A stretch of DNA of 37,003 bases from the NCBI GenBank assembly GCA_903865035.1, contig CAIPII010000002.1, positions 1 to 37,003 of the forward strand, written 5' to 3'. Within the stretch, counting starts at the first letter, position 1, and every line of letters starts with the position of its first letter. Below are positions 1 to 8,768 of the stretch, piece by piece. Below the pieces are notes generated by a model. That model made no database searches, was not told the DNA's origin, and worked only from the letters and a program-made list of their open reading frames with translations. The stretch is from an uncultured Burkholderiales bacterium. Lineage in GTDB: Bacteria; Pseudomonadota; Gammaproteobacteria; Burkholderiales; Burkholderiaceae_C. Both the position numbers and the translations under genes were made by a program.

Positions 1-1025
1 AGGAACAAGAACTTGATGCTTCGGTTGTCCTTGGCAAAAGGCAGTGAAACTTCAAGTGCTTTTTTTGCAGCGCGCCTGCCTGCTGAGTCCCCATCAAAAC
101 CAAACACACTGGTGTCGGTGAAGCGAAAGAGTTTTTGAACATGATCGTTGGTGCAAGCGGTGCCCAAGGTGGCCACCGCTTGGGAGAATCCCAATTGGGC
201 CAAAGCCACCACATCCATGTAGCCCTCAGTCACAACGGCAAATCCACTCTCTTTGATGGACGCTCTGGCCTCAAAGAGACCGTACAACTCTCGTCCCTTG
301 GAGAACACGGCCGTCTCAGGAGAATTCAAGTATTTTGGCGTTCCATCCCCCATCACCCTGCCGCCAAAACCAATGCATTCGCCCTTGATGTTTCGAATCG
401 GAAACATGATTCGATCGCGAAATCGGTCATAGCGTTTTTCCTGGCCCTGGGTTTCCTTGTTCTCAATGACCAGACCGGCCTCCACCAACGTGGCATCTTG
501 GTATTGTGGGAAAACTTGTGCCAGGCCTTGCCATTCGTTGGGGGAATAACCCAGTCCAAATTTCTTGGCAATCTCTCCAGATAGCCCCCTTTTTTTGAGG
601 TAATCGATGGCATGGGGCGCTGATTTGAGTTGTTTTTTGTAAAAACCCACGGCACTCTCGAGCGCTCCCACCAAGGAGACTTGTTTTTCGTGGTGTTCGA
701 AAGCAGCTTTTTTGTCTTCAGCAGAAAATTCCGTCTCAGGCACCACCATGCCGTAACTTTGTGCCAGATCTTTGATGGACTCCACAAAGTGCAAACCACT
801 GTAGTCCATCATGAACCCAATGGCGTTTCCGTTCTTGCCGCAACCAAAGCAGTGGTAGAACTGTTTGGTTGGACTCACGGTGAAGGAGGGTGACTTTTCT
901 GTGTGAAAGGGGCATAGGCCTGAGAAGTTGGCGCCGGCTTTCTTCAATTGAACATGGCGCCCCACCACATCCACGATGTCAACACGGGAGAGCAAATCTT
1001 GAATGAAGGATTGTGGAATGGACAT
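1..1025 (-). CDS. dnaG: DNA primase DnaG (3' end outside window)
   Basis: Synthesises RNA primers for the replication fork together with DnaB helicase. The reverse strand reads as an open frame of 341 codons from ATG at 1023-1025 to the window edge, beginning MSIPQSFIQDLLSRVDIVDV. A CHC2-type zinc site is visible (Cys38, His41, Cys59, Cys62, in LCPFHTEKSPSF and HCFGCGKNG). The RNA polymerase core follows, with the TOPRIM glutamate motif TEGYMDVVAL near residue 263 and the metal-binding FDGDSAG near residue 306. E. coli DnaG has 581 residues, so the C-terminal part of the core and the DnaB-interacting domain lie outside. It is divergent from the patatin gene. The gene to the left cannot be seen; rpoD would be usual. 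Identification is firm. Confidence 0.97.
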   Translation of the reverse strand, partial: MSIPQSFIQDLLSRVDIVDVVGRHVQLKKAGANFSGLCPFHTEKSPSFTVSPTKQFYHCFGCGKNGNAIGFMMDYSGLHFVESIKDLAQSYGMVVPETEFSAEDKKAAFEHHEKQVSLVGALESAVGFYKKQLKSAPHAIDYLKKRGLSGEIAKKFGLGYSPNEWQGLAQVFPQYQDATLVEAGLVIENKETQGQEKRYDRFRDRIMFPIRNIKGECIGFGGRVMGDGTPKYLNSPETAVFSKGRELYGLFEARASIKESGFAVVTEGYMDVVALAQLGFSQAVATLGTACTNDHVQKLFRFTDTSVFGFDGDSAGRRAAKKALEVSLPFAKDNRSIKFLF

Positions 1026-1211
1026 GGTGCAACAAAAGCAGGGTAGTTCATTTTAGACCTTGCAGGGCAGAGAAAAAATACATCTTTTGCCTTGTATTGA
1101 CCCCATGACTTCAATCGCGCAGTGATGTGGGGGGCTCAAAGCCAGCAGTGTCATGGGACAATGGTGCTTTCATCATTTCCCGCAAAGTCCTTGGACTTTT
1201 CGCTTAACCCC

Positions 1212-2189
1212 ATGTTCTTGATTGATTCATTCTTTTTCATCAATGCCACGCAAAAGTTGCAGCGCTCAGTTCGCACCTCATGTGTGTTGTTCATGGCCGC
1301 TTTGCTGGTGTCTTGTGCCGCGCCCAAGTCTTCTCTGGGCACGCTTGGCGAAAAGCCAAATGAGGCCAATACATCACAAACGCCAAATGCCGAGGCTTTG
1401 AACAAACGACCCTTGAAGTTGGGATTGGCGCTTGGGGGCGGAGCCGCCAAAGGATTTGCACATGTGGGTGTGATTGAGGTCTTGGAGGAAGCGGGAATCA
1501 GGCCCCAATTGGTGGTGGGGACCTCGGCTGGGAGTGTGGTGGGGGCCTTTTACGCGAGCGGAAAATCAGCGGAGCAACTCCAGCACTTGTCCGAGACCAT
1601 GGATGAGAAAACATTGGCCGATTGGAACATGCCGCTCATCGGGCGAGGCGTCATGCGAGGGGATGCGTTGGCCAAATATGTGGGCCAGCAGTTGAGTGTT
1701 CAAAAAATCGAAGACATGAAAATTCCACTGGGTATTGTTGCAACTGACTTGCACACCGGACAAGCCATTTTGTTTCAAAGGGGTGACGTCTCTACTGCAG
1801 TGCGCGCCTCAAGCGCTGTGCCTGCTGTCTTTCAACCCGTCACCATCGCAGACAAGGACTATGTGGATGGCGGCTTGGTGTCTCCTGTGCCGGTGAGATT
1901 TGCGCGTCAAATGGGCGCCGACATCGTGATCGCTGTGGACATCTCAACGCCTCCAGAGAGCAACAAGTCAGATGGCATGCTGCAAATCTTGCTGCAAACC
2001 TTCAACATCATGGGAAAAACCATCACTGACTTTGAGCTCAAAGGCGCCGATGTGGTGGTCAAGCCAGTTCTCTCGGGTGTGGGTTCAACATCGTTTAGCG
2101 AACGAAAGCGCTCCATCGAGGCCGGGCGCGCTGCCATGTTGGCTCAGTTGCCCCAGCTCAAAGCGTTGCTCCAAGCCAAACAGCCCTGA
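1212..2189 (+). CDS. Patatin-like phospholipase, predicted lipoprotein
   Basis: Predicted Ser-Asp dyad acyl hydrolase (patatin/RssA family) probably anchored in the envelope. The oxyanion-hole motif LGGGAAKGFAHVG is followed by the nucleophile elbow GTSAGS (Ser about 105) and by the dyad Asp in VDGG (about 219). Near the N-terminus, LFMAALLVSCAAP is a good type II signal peptide with lipobox LVSC, which would lipidate Cys35. The frame is open back to an ATG at 1122, but that would put the lipobox at residue 61-65, too far for a signal peptide. I therefore chose the ATG at 1212; a TTG near 1257 would also give a normal 20-residue signal. No strong ribosome binding site separates these options. 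Substrate is unknown. A strong terminator follows. Confidence 0.85.
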   Translation: MFLIDSFFFINATQKLQRSVRTSCVLFMAALLVSCAAPKSSLGTLGEKPNEANTSQTPNAEALNKRPLKLGLALGGGAAKGFAHVGVIEVLEEAGIRPQLVVGTSAGSVVGAFYASGKSAEQLQHLSETMDEKTLADWNMPLIGRGVMRGDALAKYVGQQLSVQKIEDMKIPLGIVATDLHTGQAILFQRGDVSTAVRASSAVPAVFQPVTIADKDYVDGGLVSPVPVRFARQMGADIVIAVDISTPPESNKSDGMLQILLQTFNIMGKTITDFELKGADVVVKPVLSGVGSTSFSERKRSIEAGRAAMLAQLPQLKALLQAKQP

Positions 2190-2213
2190 TTGTTTCTTGA
2201 GCTCATAAAACAA

Positions 2214-2247
2214 AAGACTTGAGGAATCACTCCCTCAAGTCTTTTTT
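2214..2247 (+). terminator. Rho-independent terminator between patatin and phasin genes
   Basis: A perfect 11-bp stem (AAGACTTGAGG at 2214-2224, CCTCAAGTCTT at 2233-2243) with an 8-nt loop runs into a T tract ending at 2247. It lies 25 bases after the patatin stop. The reverse strand also shows T-rich sequence after the stem, so it probably ends the phasin transcript too, which arrives from the other side. Confidence 0.9.
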
Positions 2248-2290
2248 CACAGGACACCTAAAGATGTCTTGTTCTTGGGAAACCCGCAGA

Positions 2291-2842
2291 TCAAGCAGCG
2301 CGCTTTTTGGTCGTTGCTTTGGGTGTCACTGTAGTGGCAGTGTTGGCCACGGCTTGCAGATTGGCTTCTGCAGTTTCTGCGACTTGTTTGACCGCTTTTT
2401 GCACTGTTTCAGCAGCATTTTGTGATGCAGTCAAAGCGCTTTTGAACATGGCCACGACAGCCTCAGAGCCTTGGGGTGCATTTTTAGAGGCAGTGTCGAC
2501 CAAATTCATGAACTGTGACTGTGCATCATGGAATTGTGACTCAACTGTTTTGGCAATGTCAGTGCTTGTGCTCGTAGCGATGTCATACAAGTGACGTGAA
2601 TAAGAAGCAGTTTTTTCTGCCAAGGGTTGGTACACAGCGGTTTGAAGGCTGATGGCTTCAGCGGGATCCTTCACGGCCAAGAGGCTGTGAGCTTGGTTCA
2701 AGCTGTCATCCAAAGCTGATTTGGCTGCGGCCAAGTTGAGCTCAACCATTTTCTCGACGCCAGCAAATGCTTTCTCAGACATGCCAAAGAAAACATCCAG
2801 GTTATTTTTGTGAGTTGCAGTCATTTGTTCGATCGTTAGCAT
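2291..2842 (-). CDS. Phasin family protein (PHA granule-associated)
   Basis: Coats polyhydroxyalkanoate granules and controls their size and number. The 183-residue product starts MLTIEQMTATHKNNLDVFFG and is almost wholly amphipathic helix. It has the family pattern FxGxxEKxxELNLAAAKxxLDD and ends in an Ala/Thr/Lys-rich tail finishing KKRAA, as in Burkholderiales phasins (Phasin_2 type). The frame runs 39 codons further upstream, but the ATG at 2840-2842 has a good ribosome binding site (GGAGA, ending a few bases before) and begins the conserved region, so the longer form is rejected. Upstream lie a promoter-like pair and a site resembling the PhaR operator; PhaR itself is encoded at 25093. 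The phasin name is secure, the exact paralogue is not. Confidence 0.9.
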   Translation of the reverse strand: MLTIEQMTATHKNNLDVFFGMSEKAFAGVEKMVELNLAAAKSALDDSLNQAHSLLAVKDPAEAISLQTAVYQPLAEKTASYSRHLYDIATSTSTDIAKTVESQFHDAQSQFMNLVDTASKNAPQGSEAVVAMFKSALTASQNAAETVQKAVKQVAETAEANLQAVANTATTVTPKATTKKRAA

Positions 2843-2894
2843 AATATTCTCCAGAGGTATAAAAAGGGTTGACAGGAAGTGCATGCACTCTCGA

Positions 2895-2906
2895 AAGAAT
2901 TTGTGC
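2895..2906 (-). promoter_or_regulatory. Candidate PhaR operator in the phasin 5' region
   Basis: On the reverse strand GCACAAATTCTT matches 11 of 12 positions of the PhaR-binding repeat GCAMMAAWTMMD, recalled for Ralstonia/Cupriavidus. It would start about 11 bases after the predicted transcription start, a position suited to blocking elongation. It is flanked by two perfect palindromes, GTTGCAAC (2907-2914) and GTGCATGCAC (2879-2888). The match is seen; binding is inferred. Confidence 0.5.
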
Positions 2907-2923
2907 GTTGCAACATGTATACA

Positions 2924-2951
2924 AGTATAGGGATCTGATGAGCAATTACAA
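2924..2951 (-). promoter_or_regulatory. Predicted sigma-70 promoter of the phasin gene
   Basis: On the reverse strand TTGTAA (2946-2951) and TATACT (2924-2929) are separated by 16 bases, giving a predicted start near 2917 and a 5' leader of about 75 bases. The -10 matches 5 of 6 and the -35 4 of 6 consensus bases. Confidence 0.45.
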
Positions 2952-3054
2952 GGCTTCAAGGGTTGGGAAGAGGCACATTAGAGAGAGCCCTCTAAAAAAT
3001 GTCTTTTTCATGGAGACATCGCCCTTTCTTGAATGTTTGTTGAGCTTTTTCCTC

Positions 3055-3062
3055 AAAAGGGG
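3055..3062 (+). promoter_or_regulatory. Ribosome binding site fixing a TTG start
   Basis: AAAAGGGG ends 6 bases before the TTG at 3069-3071. No comparable site precedes the in-frame ATG at 3033, which would add 12 residues not typical of the family. Confidence 0.6.
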
Positions 3063-3068
3063 TCGTGT

Positions 3069-3995
3069 TTGAAGGTGTTTTTCGCAGGAACTCAATTGCA
3101 GCCTTTGCCGCCTGGTCATCGATTTCCCATGGGCAAGTACGAAAAACTGAAGGATGCCTTGCTCAAAGAATTGCCTCAATTGGAGCTGATTCAAAGTCAG
3201 CCCGCCACCTTGGGGGAGTTGGCCTTGGTTCATACTCCGCTTTATGTGGAGCAAGTCATCACTGGGACCTTGGCCCCTGAGGTTCAAAGGGAAATAGGAT
3301 TTCCTTGGTCTGAGGGGATGGTGGAGCGAGCTCGCGCATCTGTAGGCGCCACCATCATGGCGGCCAAAGAGGCCATGCAAAACGGGGTCAGTGCCAACAT
3401 GGCTGGTGGGACCCACCATGCCTACTCAGATCGGGGGGGTGGCTTTTGCGTCTTCAACGACGTGGCTGTGGCTGCTCGTTTGATTCAGGCTCAAAACGAT
3501 CGATTGTTGAAAAAACGCACCAAGGTCTTGGTGATCGATTTGGATGTGCACCAAGGCAATGGAAGCGCTCAGATTTTTGCCAACGACAGCTCAGTCTTTA
3601 CTTTTTCAATGCACGGGGCCAAAAACTTCCCCTTTCGCAAAGAACAAAGTGACATGGACGTTGAGCTGCCTGACGGATGCGAAGACCAAGCTTACTTGCA
3701 GGCACTCGAGGAAGCCCTCTTCAGGCTCTCAAGTCAATTCAAGCCGGACTTTATTTTCTACTTGGCTGGGGCAGACCCACATATTGGTGACCGATTGGGC
3801 CGCTTATCGGTGAGCACAGAGGGACTCAAGGCGAGAGATGAGCGGGTTTTCTCATGGGCGCATGAGATGCGTTCACCCTTGGCTTTCGTGATGGCTGGGG
3901 GCTACGGCACCCAAATGGAGGACACCTTACAAGTGCAAATCAACACCTTTCACGCGGGGCAGGCGGCATACCAAGCTTGGGGAAATTGGCGCTGA
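3069..3995 (+). CDS. Histone deacetylase family protein
   Basis: Zinc-dependent amidohydrolase of the arginase/deacetylase fold; bacterial members act on acetylated polyamines, acetoin-related substrates or protein lysines, and the substrate here is not known. The 308-residue product starts at a TTG preceded by AAAAGGGG and reads MKVFFAGTQLQPLPPGHRFP, the usual family N-terminus. GGTHHA carries the paired active-site histidines (116, 117). DLDVHQGNG supplies the zinc ligands Asp159 and His161, and GADPH supplies Asp236. The terminal glycine loop GGYG is present. All expected catalytic residues are therefore intact. It is divergent from the phasin gene and 133 bases ahead of the nitroreductase gene, so probably a separate unit. 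Confidence 0.9.
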   Translation: MKVFFAGTQLQPLPPGHRFPMGKYEKLKDALLKELPQLELIQSQPATLGELALVHTPLYVEQVITGTLAPEVQREIGFPWSEGMVERARASVGATIMAAKEAMQNGVSANMAGGTHHAYSDRGGGFCVFNDVAVAARLIQAQNDRLLKKRTKVLVIDLDVHQGNGSAQIFANDSSVFTFSMHGAKNFPFRKEQSDMDVELPDGCEDQAYLQALEEALFRLSSQFKPDFIFYLAGADPHIGDRLGRLSVSTEGLKARDERVFSWAHEMRSPLAFVMAGGYGTQMEDTLQVQINTFHAGQAAYQAWGNWR

Positions 3996-4022
3996 AAGAG
4001 TCACTTTCACTGCATGGGTTGG

Positions 4023-4043
4023 AGCTAAAATGGGGTTTTAGCT
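4023..4043. repeat. 8-bp inverted repeat between deacetylase and nitroreductase genes
   Basis: AGCTAAAA (4023-4030) and TTTTAGCT (4036-4043) form a perfect hairpin around TGGGG. No T tract follows, so a classic terminator is unlikely on the + strand. The element lies between two copies of AGAGTCAC (3997-4004 and 4052-4059). Confidence 0.5.
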
Positions 4044-4128
4044 ACCTGTTGAGAGTCACCTTGCTTTTTGACCCCTGTTTGAACTCAGTGTGCATGGTTG
4101 CTCCTGCCCAGGCGCAAGAGGTGAGGGC

Positions 4129-4833
4129 ATGAGCTCATTGGATCCGAGTTTTTTCGACCGCATCTTGCACTCAAGATCTTCTTGCAGAGCTTATTTGGAT
4201 CGAGAAATTGAGCGTGAAACCCTTCAAGGCATCTTGTCTGTGGCTTCCCGTGCGCCCTCGGGGAGCAACATCCAGCCTTGGCGCGTCTATGTCCTACAGG
4301 GTCAAAGTTTGAAGGACTTGTCTCAAAAAGTCATCCAAGCTCACGATGCCTTGGCTCGCGACCCCTCTTTGAGCATCAACTTTCCAAAGCCCTATGAGTA
4401 TTACCCAACCCAGTGGAAGTCTCCATATATCGAGAGGAGACGAGAAAACGGTTGGGGCTTGTATAAACTGCTTGGAATTGAGCGCGATCAAAAAGACAAA
4501 ATGCACCTGCAGCATCAAAAAAACTTTGCTTTTTTTGGCGCTCCAGTGGGTTTGATCTTCACCATAGACAAGACGCTTGAAAAAGGCTCTTGGATCGATT
4601 ACGGCATGTTCTTGCAAAACATCATGCTCGCTGCCCATGCCCGAGGATTGGCAACCTGCCCTCAAGCGGCTTGGGTCAATTTTTCAACCCTCGTGATGCC
4701 TCACATTGGGGCATCGGGCGATGAATCCTTGGTTTGTGGCATGTCATTGGGTTGGCCCAATGAGCAAGAGCTTGTGAACACCTTTAAAACGCCCAGGGTG
4801 GCTGTGGATGAATTCACCACTTGGTTGTCATGA
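4129..4833 (+). CDS. Nitroreductase family protein (FMN-dependent)
   Basis: Predicted FMN flavoprotein that reduces nitro compounds or related substrates with NAD(P)H; physiological substrate unknown. The 234-residue product has the FMN-binding signatures near the N-terminus (RSSCRAYL and RAPSGSNIQPW), the central FFGAPVGLIFTID strand and the late helix segment with GLATCPQAAW. The ATG at 4129 is preceded by AAGAGGTGAGGG, an excellent ribosome binding site, so it is preferred to the in-frame ATG 39 bases upstream. It is followed after 44 bases by pncB on the same strand. Shared transcription is possible, and both enzymes touch nicotinamide chemistry, but a functional link is only inference. 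Confidence 0.9.
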   Translation: MSSLDPSFFDRILHSRSSCRAYLDREIERETLQGILSVASRAPSGSNIQPWRVYVLQGQSLKDLSQKVIQAHDALARDPSLSINFPKPYEYYPTQWKSPYIERRRENGWGLYKLLGIERDQKDKMHLQHQKNFAFFGAPVGLIFTIDKTLEKGSWIDYGMFLQNIMLAAHARGLATCPQAAWVNFSTLVMPHIGASGDESLVCGMSLGWPNEQELVNTFKTPRVAVDEFTTWLS

Positions 4834-4877
4834 ATTTCAATCTTTTGCAAACCGCTCAAGCGCTAGGAGCCGTGTAG

Positions 4878-6113
4878 ATGATCATCACCAGTTTGCTTGA
4901 CACAGATTTGTACAAGTTCACCATGATGCAAGCCGTTTTGCATCAATTTCCGGGCTCTCAAGTCGAGTATCGCTTCAAGTGTCGCAACGAAGGGGTGAAG
5001 CTTGGCAATTTGGCACAAGAAATCAGGCATGAAATCAAATCTTTGTGCACCCTGAGTTTCAAAGAAGCGGAACTCTCTTGGCTCAGAGGTTTGAGGTTCA
5101 TCAAAAGCGATTTTGTGGATTTCTTGGCTTTGTTCAAGCTCAATGAAAAGTACATCACCGTCTCCACCACTGACAGCGGAGACTTGGACATTGTCATCAA
5201 AGGTCCTTGGCTGCACACCATATTGTTTGAAATTCCAGTGCTCGCCATTGTGAACGAAGTGGCCTTCAAGCGGCTCTACCCCATGGGGGACTTGCTCGAG
5301 GGCAGACGACGTTTGAGTGAAAAAATCAATCAACTCAAAAGCGCCAATCTTGGAGACCTCAAAATTGCCGACTACGGCACGCGCAGGCGCTTCTCCAAAG
5401 CCTGGCAAGAGGAGGTCTTGAGGGTTCTTCAAACGCAGTTGGGAGTCGGTCAAAAAGGCCAATTGGCTGGCACGAGCAACGTCTTTTTTGCCATGACGCT
5501 TGGCTTGACCCCTTTGGGCACCATGGCGCATGAGTATTTACAAGCCTGTCAAGCACTGGGGCCAAGATTGAGGGACTCGCAGGTCTTTGGCTTTGAGTCA
5601 TGGGCGCGCGAGTACAGGGGAGACTTGGGGATCGCCTTGTCTGATGTTTACGGCATTGAGCCCTTTTTGAGAGACTTTGACTTGTATTTTTGCAAGCTCT
5701 TTGATGGCGCTCGCCACGACAGTGGAGATCCGTTTGCTTGGGGTGAGCGAATGATTGCGCATTACAAGGCCCATCGCGTAGACCCCAAAACAAAAATTTT
5801 GATTTTCAGTGATGGCTTGACCGTCCCCAAAACCATTGAGCTCTACCAACAATTCAGAGGGCGTTGTCAACTCGCCTTTGGCATTGGCACCAATTTGACC
5901 AATGACTTGGGTTACGAGCCCTTGCAAATCGTGATCAAAATGGTCAATTGCAATGGTCAACCCGTGGCCAAGCTCTCCGACACGCCATCCAAGAACATGT
6001 GTACCGATGAGAAATACTTGGCTTATTTGAGGCAAGTCTTTGACATTGCTCCCCCCAACGGGGAAGATAAGAGTGCTGCATCCTCATCGGCAAGCGCTTT
6101 GCCACCCAAATGA
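4878..6113 (+). CDS. pncB: Nicotinate phosphoribosyltransferase
   Basis: Converts nicotinate and PRPP, with ATP, to nicotinate mononucleotide in the NAD salvage (Preiss-Handler) pathway. The 411-residue length agrees with the 400-residue E. coli enzyme. Diagnostic segments are the N-terminal [22 protein letters not shown], the phosphorylated histidine in GTMAHE (His218), RHDSGDP, and GTNLTND near the C-terminus. The final 20 or so residues are Ser/Ala-rich, ending SASALPPK, and look like an unstructured tail outside the conserved fold. nhaD follows after 34 bases on the same strand. Confidence 0.97.
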   Translation: MIITSLLDTDLYKFTMMQAVLHQFPGSQVEYRFKCRNEGVKLGNLAQEIRHEIKSLCTLSFKEAELSWLRGLRFIKSDFVDFLALFKLNEKYITVSTTDSGDLDIVIKGPWLHTILFEIPVLAIVNEVAFKRLYPMGDLLEGRRRLSEKINQLKSANLGDLKIADYGTRRRFSKAWQEEVLRVLQTQLGVGQKGQLAGTSNVFFAMTLGLTPLGTMAHEYLQACQALGPRLRDSQVFGFESWAREYRGDLGIALSDVYGIEPFLRDFDLYFCKLFDGARHDSGDPFAWGERMIAHYKAHRVDPKTKILIFSDGLTVPKTIELYQQFRGRCQLAFGIGTNLTNDLGYEPLQIVIKMVNCNGQPVAKLSDTPSKNMCTDEKYLAYLRQVFDIAPPNGEDKSAASSSASALPPK

Positions 6114-6147
6114 ACATGGCCCAACCCCTCGCTTTGAAGTATTTCGC

Positions 6148-7692
6148 ATGAACATGACTTGGTTGGCCGCACTGATTTTTGTGCTGATTTATTTGGCCAT
6201 CTCTTTGGAGGAGTGGACTCGGATCAGTCGAATTTCATTGTCTTTGTTTGGTGCAGGGTTGTTGTGGACCTTGTACGCGGTTTTCATGACGGATGCGAGT
6301 GTGCTGCAAGCGGACATGGCGTCCTCGACCTTGAAGGTCGCTGAGATCGTTCTCTTTCTCATGACGGTGATGGCCTTGGTGGAATGGATAGATGGTTACC
6401 AAGGCTTTGATGGCTTGAAGCGCCTCATGGTATGCAACAACGTGGTTTACCAACTTTGCCGAGTCACGGGCGCGACCTTTGTGTTGAGTTCAGTCATTGA
6501 CAACATGACGGCCACACTGCTCATGCTGACCTTGGTCAAAAATCAATTCAAAGATCGCCAGTTGCATTTGTACTTTGTGGGCATGATCATATTGGCCTCC
6601 AACGCCGGTGGAGCTTGGTCTCCCATTGGTGATGTCACCTCCAGTATTTTGTGGATTGGTGGCAAAGTCACGGCCCTGGGGTTGGTGAAGGCGGGCTTTG
6701 TGCCCGCACTCATCAGTTGCGCAGTTCCGCTTTTGATCATGTCTGCGATGTTGTGGCGCAAAGCCATGGGTGAACAATTGCAGCAAGAGCAAAGGGCCAA
6801 GAAAAGAATGGCTGCACGAATGCTCCTCAAAGCTGACCCTCATCTGGAGTGGTTGCATTGGGGTGTTTTGATCCTTGGACTCTTTGCCATGGTCTTTATT
6901 CCTTGGGGTGCGAGCTTGACTGGCTTACCCCCTTTCATGATTGGCTTGTTGTTGCTGGGCACCATGGGTGTCGTGGTGGATCCGTTGTTGAATCTCTTTA
7001 GCCACTACACCATTGACCCGATACCGGGCAAACTCAACTCCGGAGGTCTGAGCAAAGACCTTCAAAAGAACTTGGCCTTGAAACAAGCCACACGTGCAAG
7101 TCTCTTGGCCGAGTCTTTGGCCAGGTTGAGGGCCGACCAAAAATCAGATCTTCAATCGCATGAAGCGACTGAGCAAGTTGTGGCGAATGAGGGTCATGGC
7201 TTTGAAGACGAAGACGATGAAGAAGATGAGGATGCGGGGATTTTTTCAATCCTGGAGGCCTTGAGAGAGATTGATTTTTCCTCCATTTTGTTCATAGCTG
7301 GGCTTTTGTTTTGCATGGAAATGCTCGCCCACACCAGCAGCCTATCGAGCCTACTGCAGTGGCTCATGGATCACTTGGGTTCAGAGTTTGATGTGGTGCT
7401 GGTCTTGGGGCTCATGAGCTCACTCATTGACAACATTCCTTTGGTCAGTGGAGCCATGAGCATGTTGGGCAAACAAGCCTTGGCTCAGAACGATTTGATT
7501 TGGGTCTTTTTGGCCTACTGTGCGGGCACTGGTGGCTCCATCTTCTTGGTGGGTTCCTCCTCAGGCGTGGTTGCCATGGGGCAAGAGGGAATTCGCTTCA
7601 GTTGGTATGCGCGTCACATCACTTGGATTGCAATCGTGGGCTACGGCTCAGGGGCACTGTGTTTCTATGTGCAAAGGGTGTTGCTTGCATGA
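6148..7692 (+). CDS. nhaD: NhaD-type sodium:proton antiporter
   Basis: Inner-membrane Na+(Li+)/H+ antiporter of the ion-transporter superfamily that includes ArsB and NhaD. The 514-residue product is mostly hydrophobic helices and carries the two inverted signatures SSVIDNMTATL and SSLIDNIPLVSG, plus NAGGAWSPIGDVTS, all typical of NhaD. Between the two halves (about residues 300-365) is a long hydrophilic loop that ends in an almost purely acidic run, DEDDEEDEDAG (about 353-363), just before the next helix. The ATG at 6148 is chosen because it immediately precedes the first hydrophobic helix; a second ATG two codons later is equally possible. The frame also continues upstream inside pncB but without family similarity. 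Confidence 0.9.
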   Translation: MNMTWLAALIFVLIYLAISLEEWTRISRISLSLFGAGLLWTLYAVFMTDASVLQADMASSTLKVAEIVLFLMTVMALVEWIDGYQGFDGLKRLMVCNNVVYQLCRVTGATFVLSSVIDNMTATLLMLTLVKNQFKDRQLHLYFVGMIILASNAGGAWSPIGDVTSSILWIGGKVTALGLVKAGFVPALISCAVPLLIMSAMLWRKAMGEQLQQEQRAKKRMAARMLLKADPHLEWLHWGVLILGLFAMVFIPWGASLTGLPPFMIGLLLLGTMGVVVDPLLNLFSHYTIDPIPGKLNSGGLSKDLQKNLALKQATRASLLAESLARLRADQKSDLQSHEATEQVVANEGHGFEDEDDEEDEDAGIFSILEALREIDFSSILFIAGLLFCMEMLAHTSSLSSLLQWLMDHLGSEFDVVLVLGLMSSLIDNIPLVSGAMSMLGKQALAQNDLIWVFLAYCAGTGGSIFLVGSSSGVVAMGQEGIRFSWYARHITWIAIVGYGSGALCFYVQRVLLA

Positions 7693-7767
7693 AATACCGC
7701 TTGCCTTGCCATGGGTCTTTGAGCTTTAAAGCATCTTTTTTTCATTTCTCTCAACCCCTTTCATCTG

Positions 7768-8751
7768 ATGAATTTACCTAAACTGCAGGTTGCAAAACCG
7801 ATTTTTCCAGAAGTCTTGGAGCGATTGAAATCTCACTTCGAAGTGATTGACAACCAATCCAATGTGCCTTGGACCTTTGAGACTTGGACCCACGCTTTGT
7901 CCGATTGTGATGCAGCGCTTACCACCAGTGCTGATGTCATCAATGAGGCAGTGCTCACGCATTGCAAGCAACTCAAAATGTGTGCAAACATGATCGTGGG
8001 GTTCAACAACTTTGATCTCAAAGCGATGACGGCCAGGGGCATTTTGGCAACCAATACTCCAGATGTGCTCACCCAGACCACAGCAGATTTTGGGCTGGCT
8101 TTGATACTGGCAACAGCCAGGCGAATGAGCGAGGGCGAGAGATTTCTAAGGGCTGGCAAATGGGCCGAGTGGCGCTACGATCTTTTGAGTGGCATGGATG
8201 TGCACGGCTCCACCTTGGGCATCGTGGGCATGGGGCGCATTGGCCAAGCCATCGCAAAGCGTGCCTTTCATGGTTTTGGCATGTCCATCATTTATCACAA
8301 CCGCACTCGACTCAGTGCTGAAGTTGAGCAAGGTTTAGGCGCGAGTTGGGCTCCTTTGCACGATTTGCTGCAGAGATCGGATCATGTGATTTTGGTGCTT
8401 CCCTATTCCCCTGAGTCCCACCACTTCATTGGTGCCAAAGAGTTCTCGCTCATGAAAAAAGGCGCACACTTCATCAACTTGGCCCGAGGGGGATTGGTCG
8501 ATGAGGATGCGCTTGCAGATGCGCTCATCTCTGGTCATTTGGGTGGCGCAGGGTTGGATGTTTACGAAGGCGAGCCCCGGGTCAACCCAAGGCTCTTGGA
8601 GTTGGAGCGAGTGGTCTTGACGCCTCACATCGCCAGTTCAAGTTTGGCCACGCGTTTGGCCATGTGTCAACTCGCAGCAGACAATCTCATCGGTTTTTTT
8701 GAGCACGCTCAAGTCAAAACTCCCCTCAATCCTGAAGTGCTCAAACGCTAG
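7768..8751 (+). CDS. D-isomer specific 2-hydroxyacid dehydrogenase (glyoxylate/hydroxypyruvate reductase-like)
   Basis: NAD(P)-dependent oxidoreductase that interconverts a 2-oxoacid and its D-2-hydroxyacid. The 327-residue product has an N-terminal substrate domain, then a Rossmann domain with GIVGMGRIGQAIA (glycine motif GxGxxG). The catalytic triad is present as Arg240 (NLARGGL), Glu269 (EGEP) and His287 (TPHIASS), with spacing as in PGDH-like enzymes. Overall form is closest to glycerate dehydrogenase or glyoxylate reductase, but the substrate cannot be read from sequence. The ATG at 7768 has no clear ribosome binding site. rmuC follows after 17 bases, suggesting co-transcription. Confidence 0.9.
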   Translation: MNLPKLQVAKPIFPEVLERLKSHFEVIDNQSNVPWTFETWTHALSDCDAALTTSADVINEAVLTHCKQLKMCANMIVGFNNFDLKAMTARGILATNTPDVLTQTTADFGLALILATARRMSEGERFLRAGKWAEWRYDLLSGMDVHGSTLGIVGMGRIGQAIAKRAFHGFGMSIIYHNRTRLSAEVEQGLGASWAPLHDLLQRSDHVILVLPYSPESHHFIGAKEFSLMKKGAHFINLARGGLVDEDALADALISGHLGGAGLDVYEGEPRVNPRLLELERVVLTPHIASSSLATRLAMCQLAADNLIGFFEHAQVKTPLNPEVLKR

Positions 8752-8768
8752 AAAGCGAAATCTTAGAC

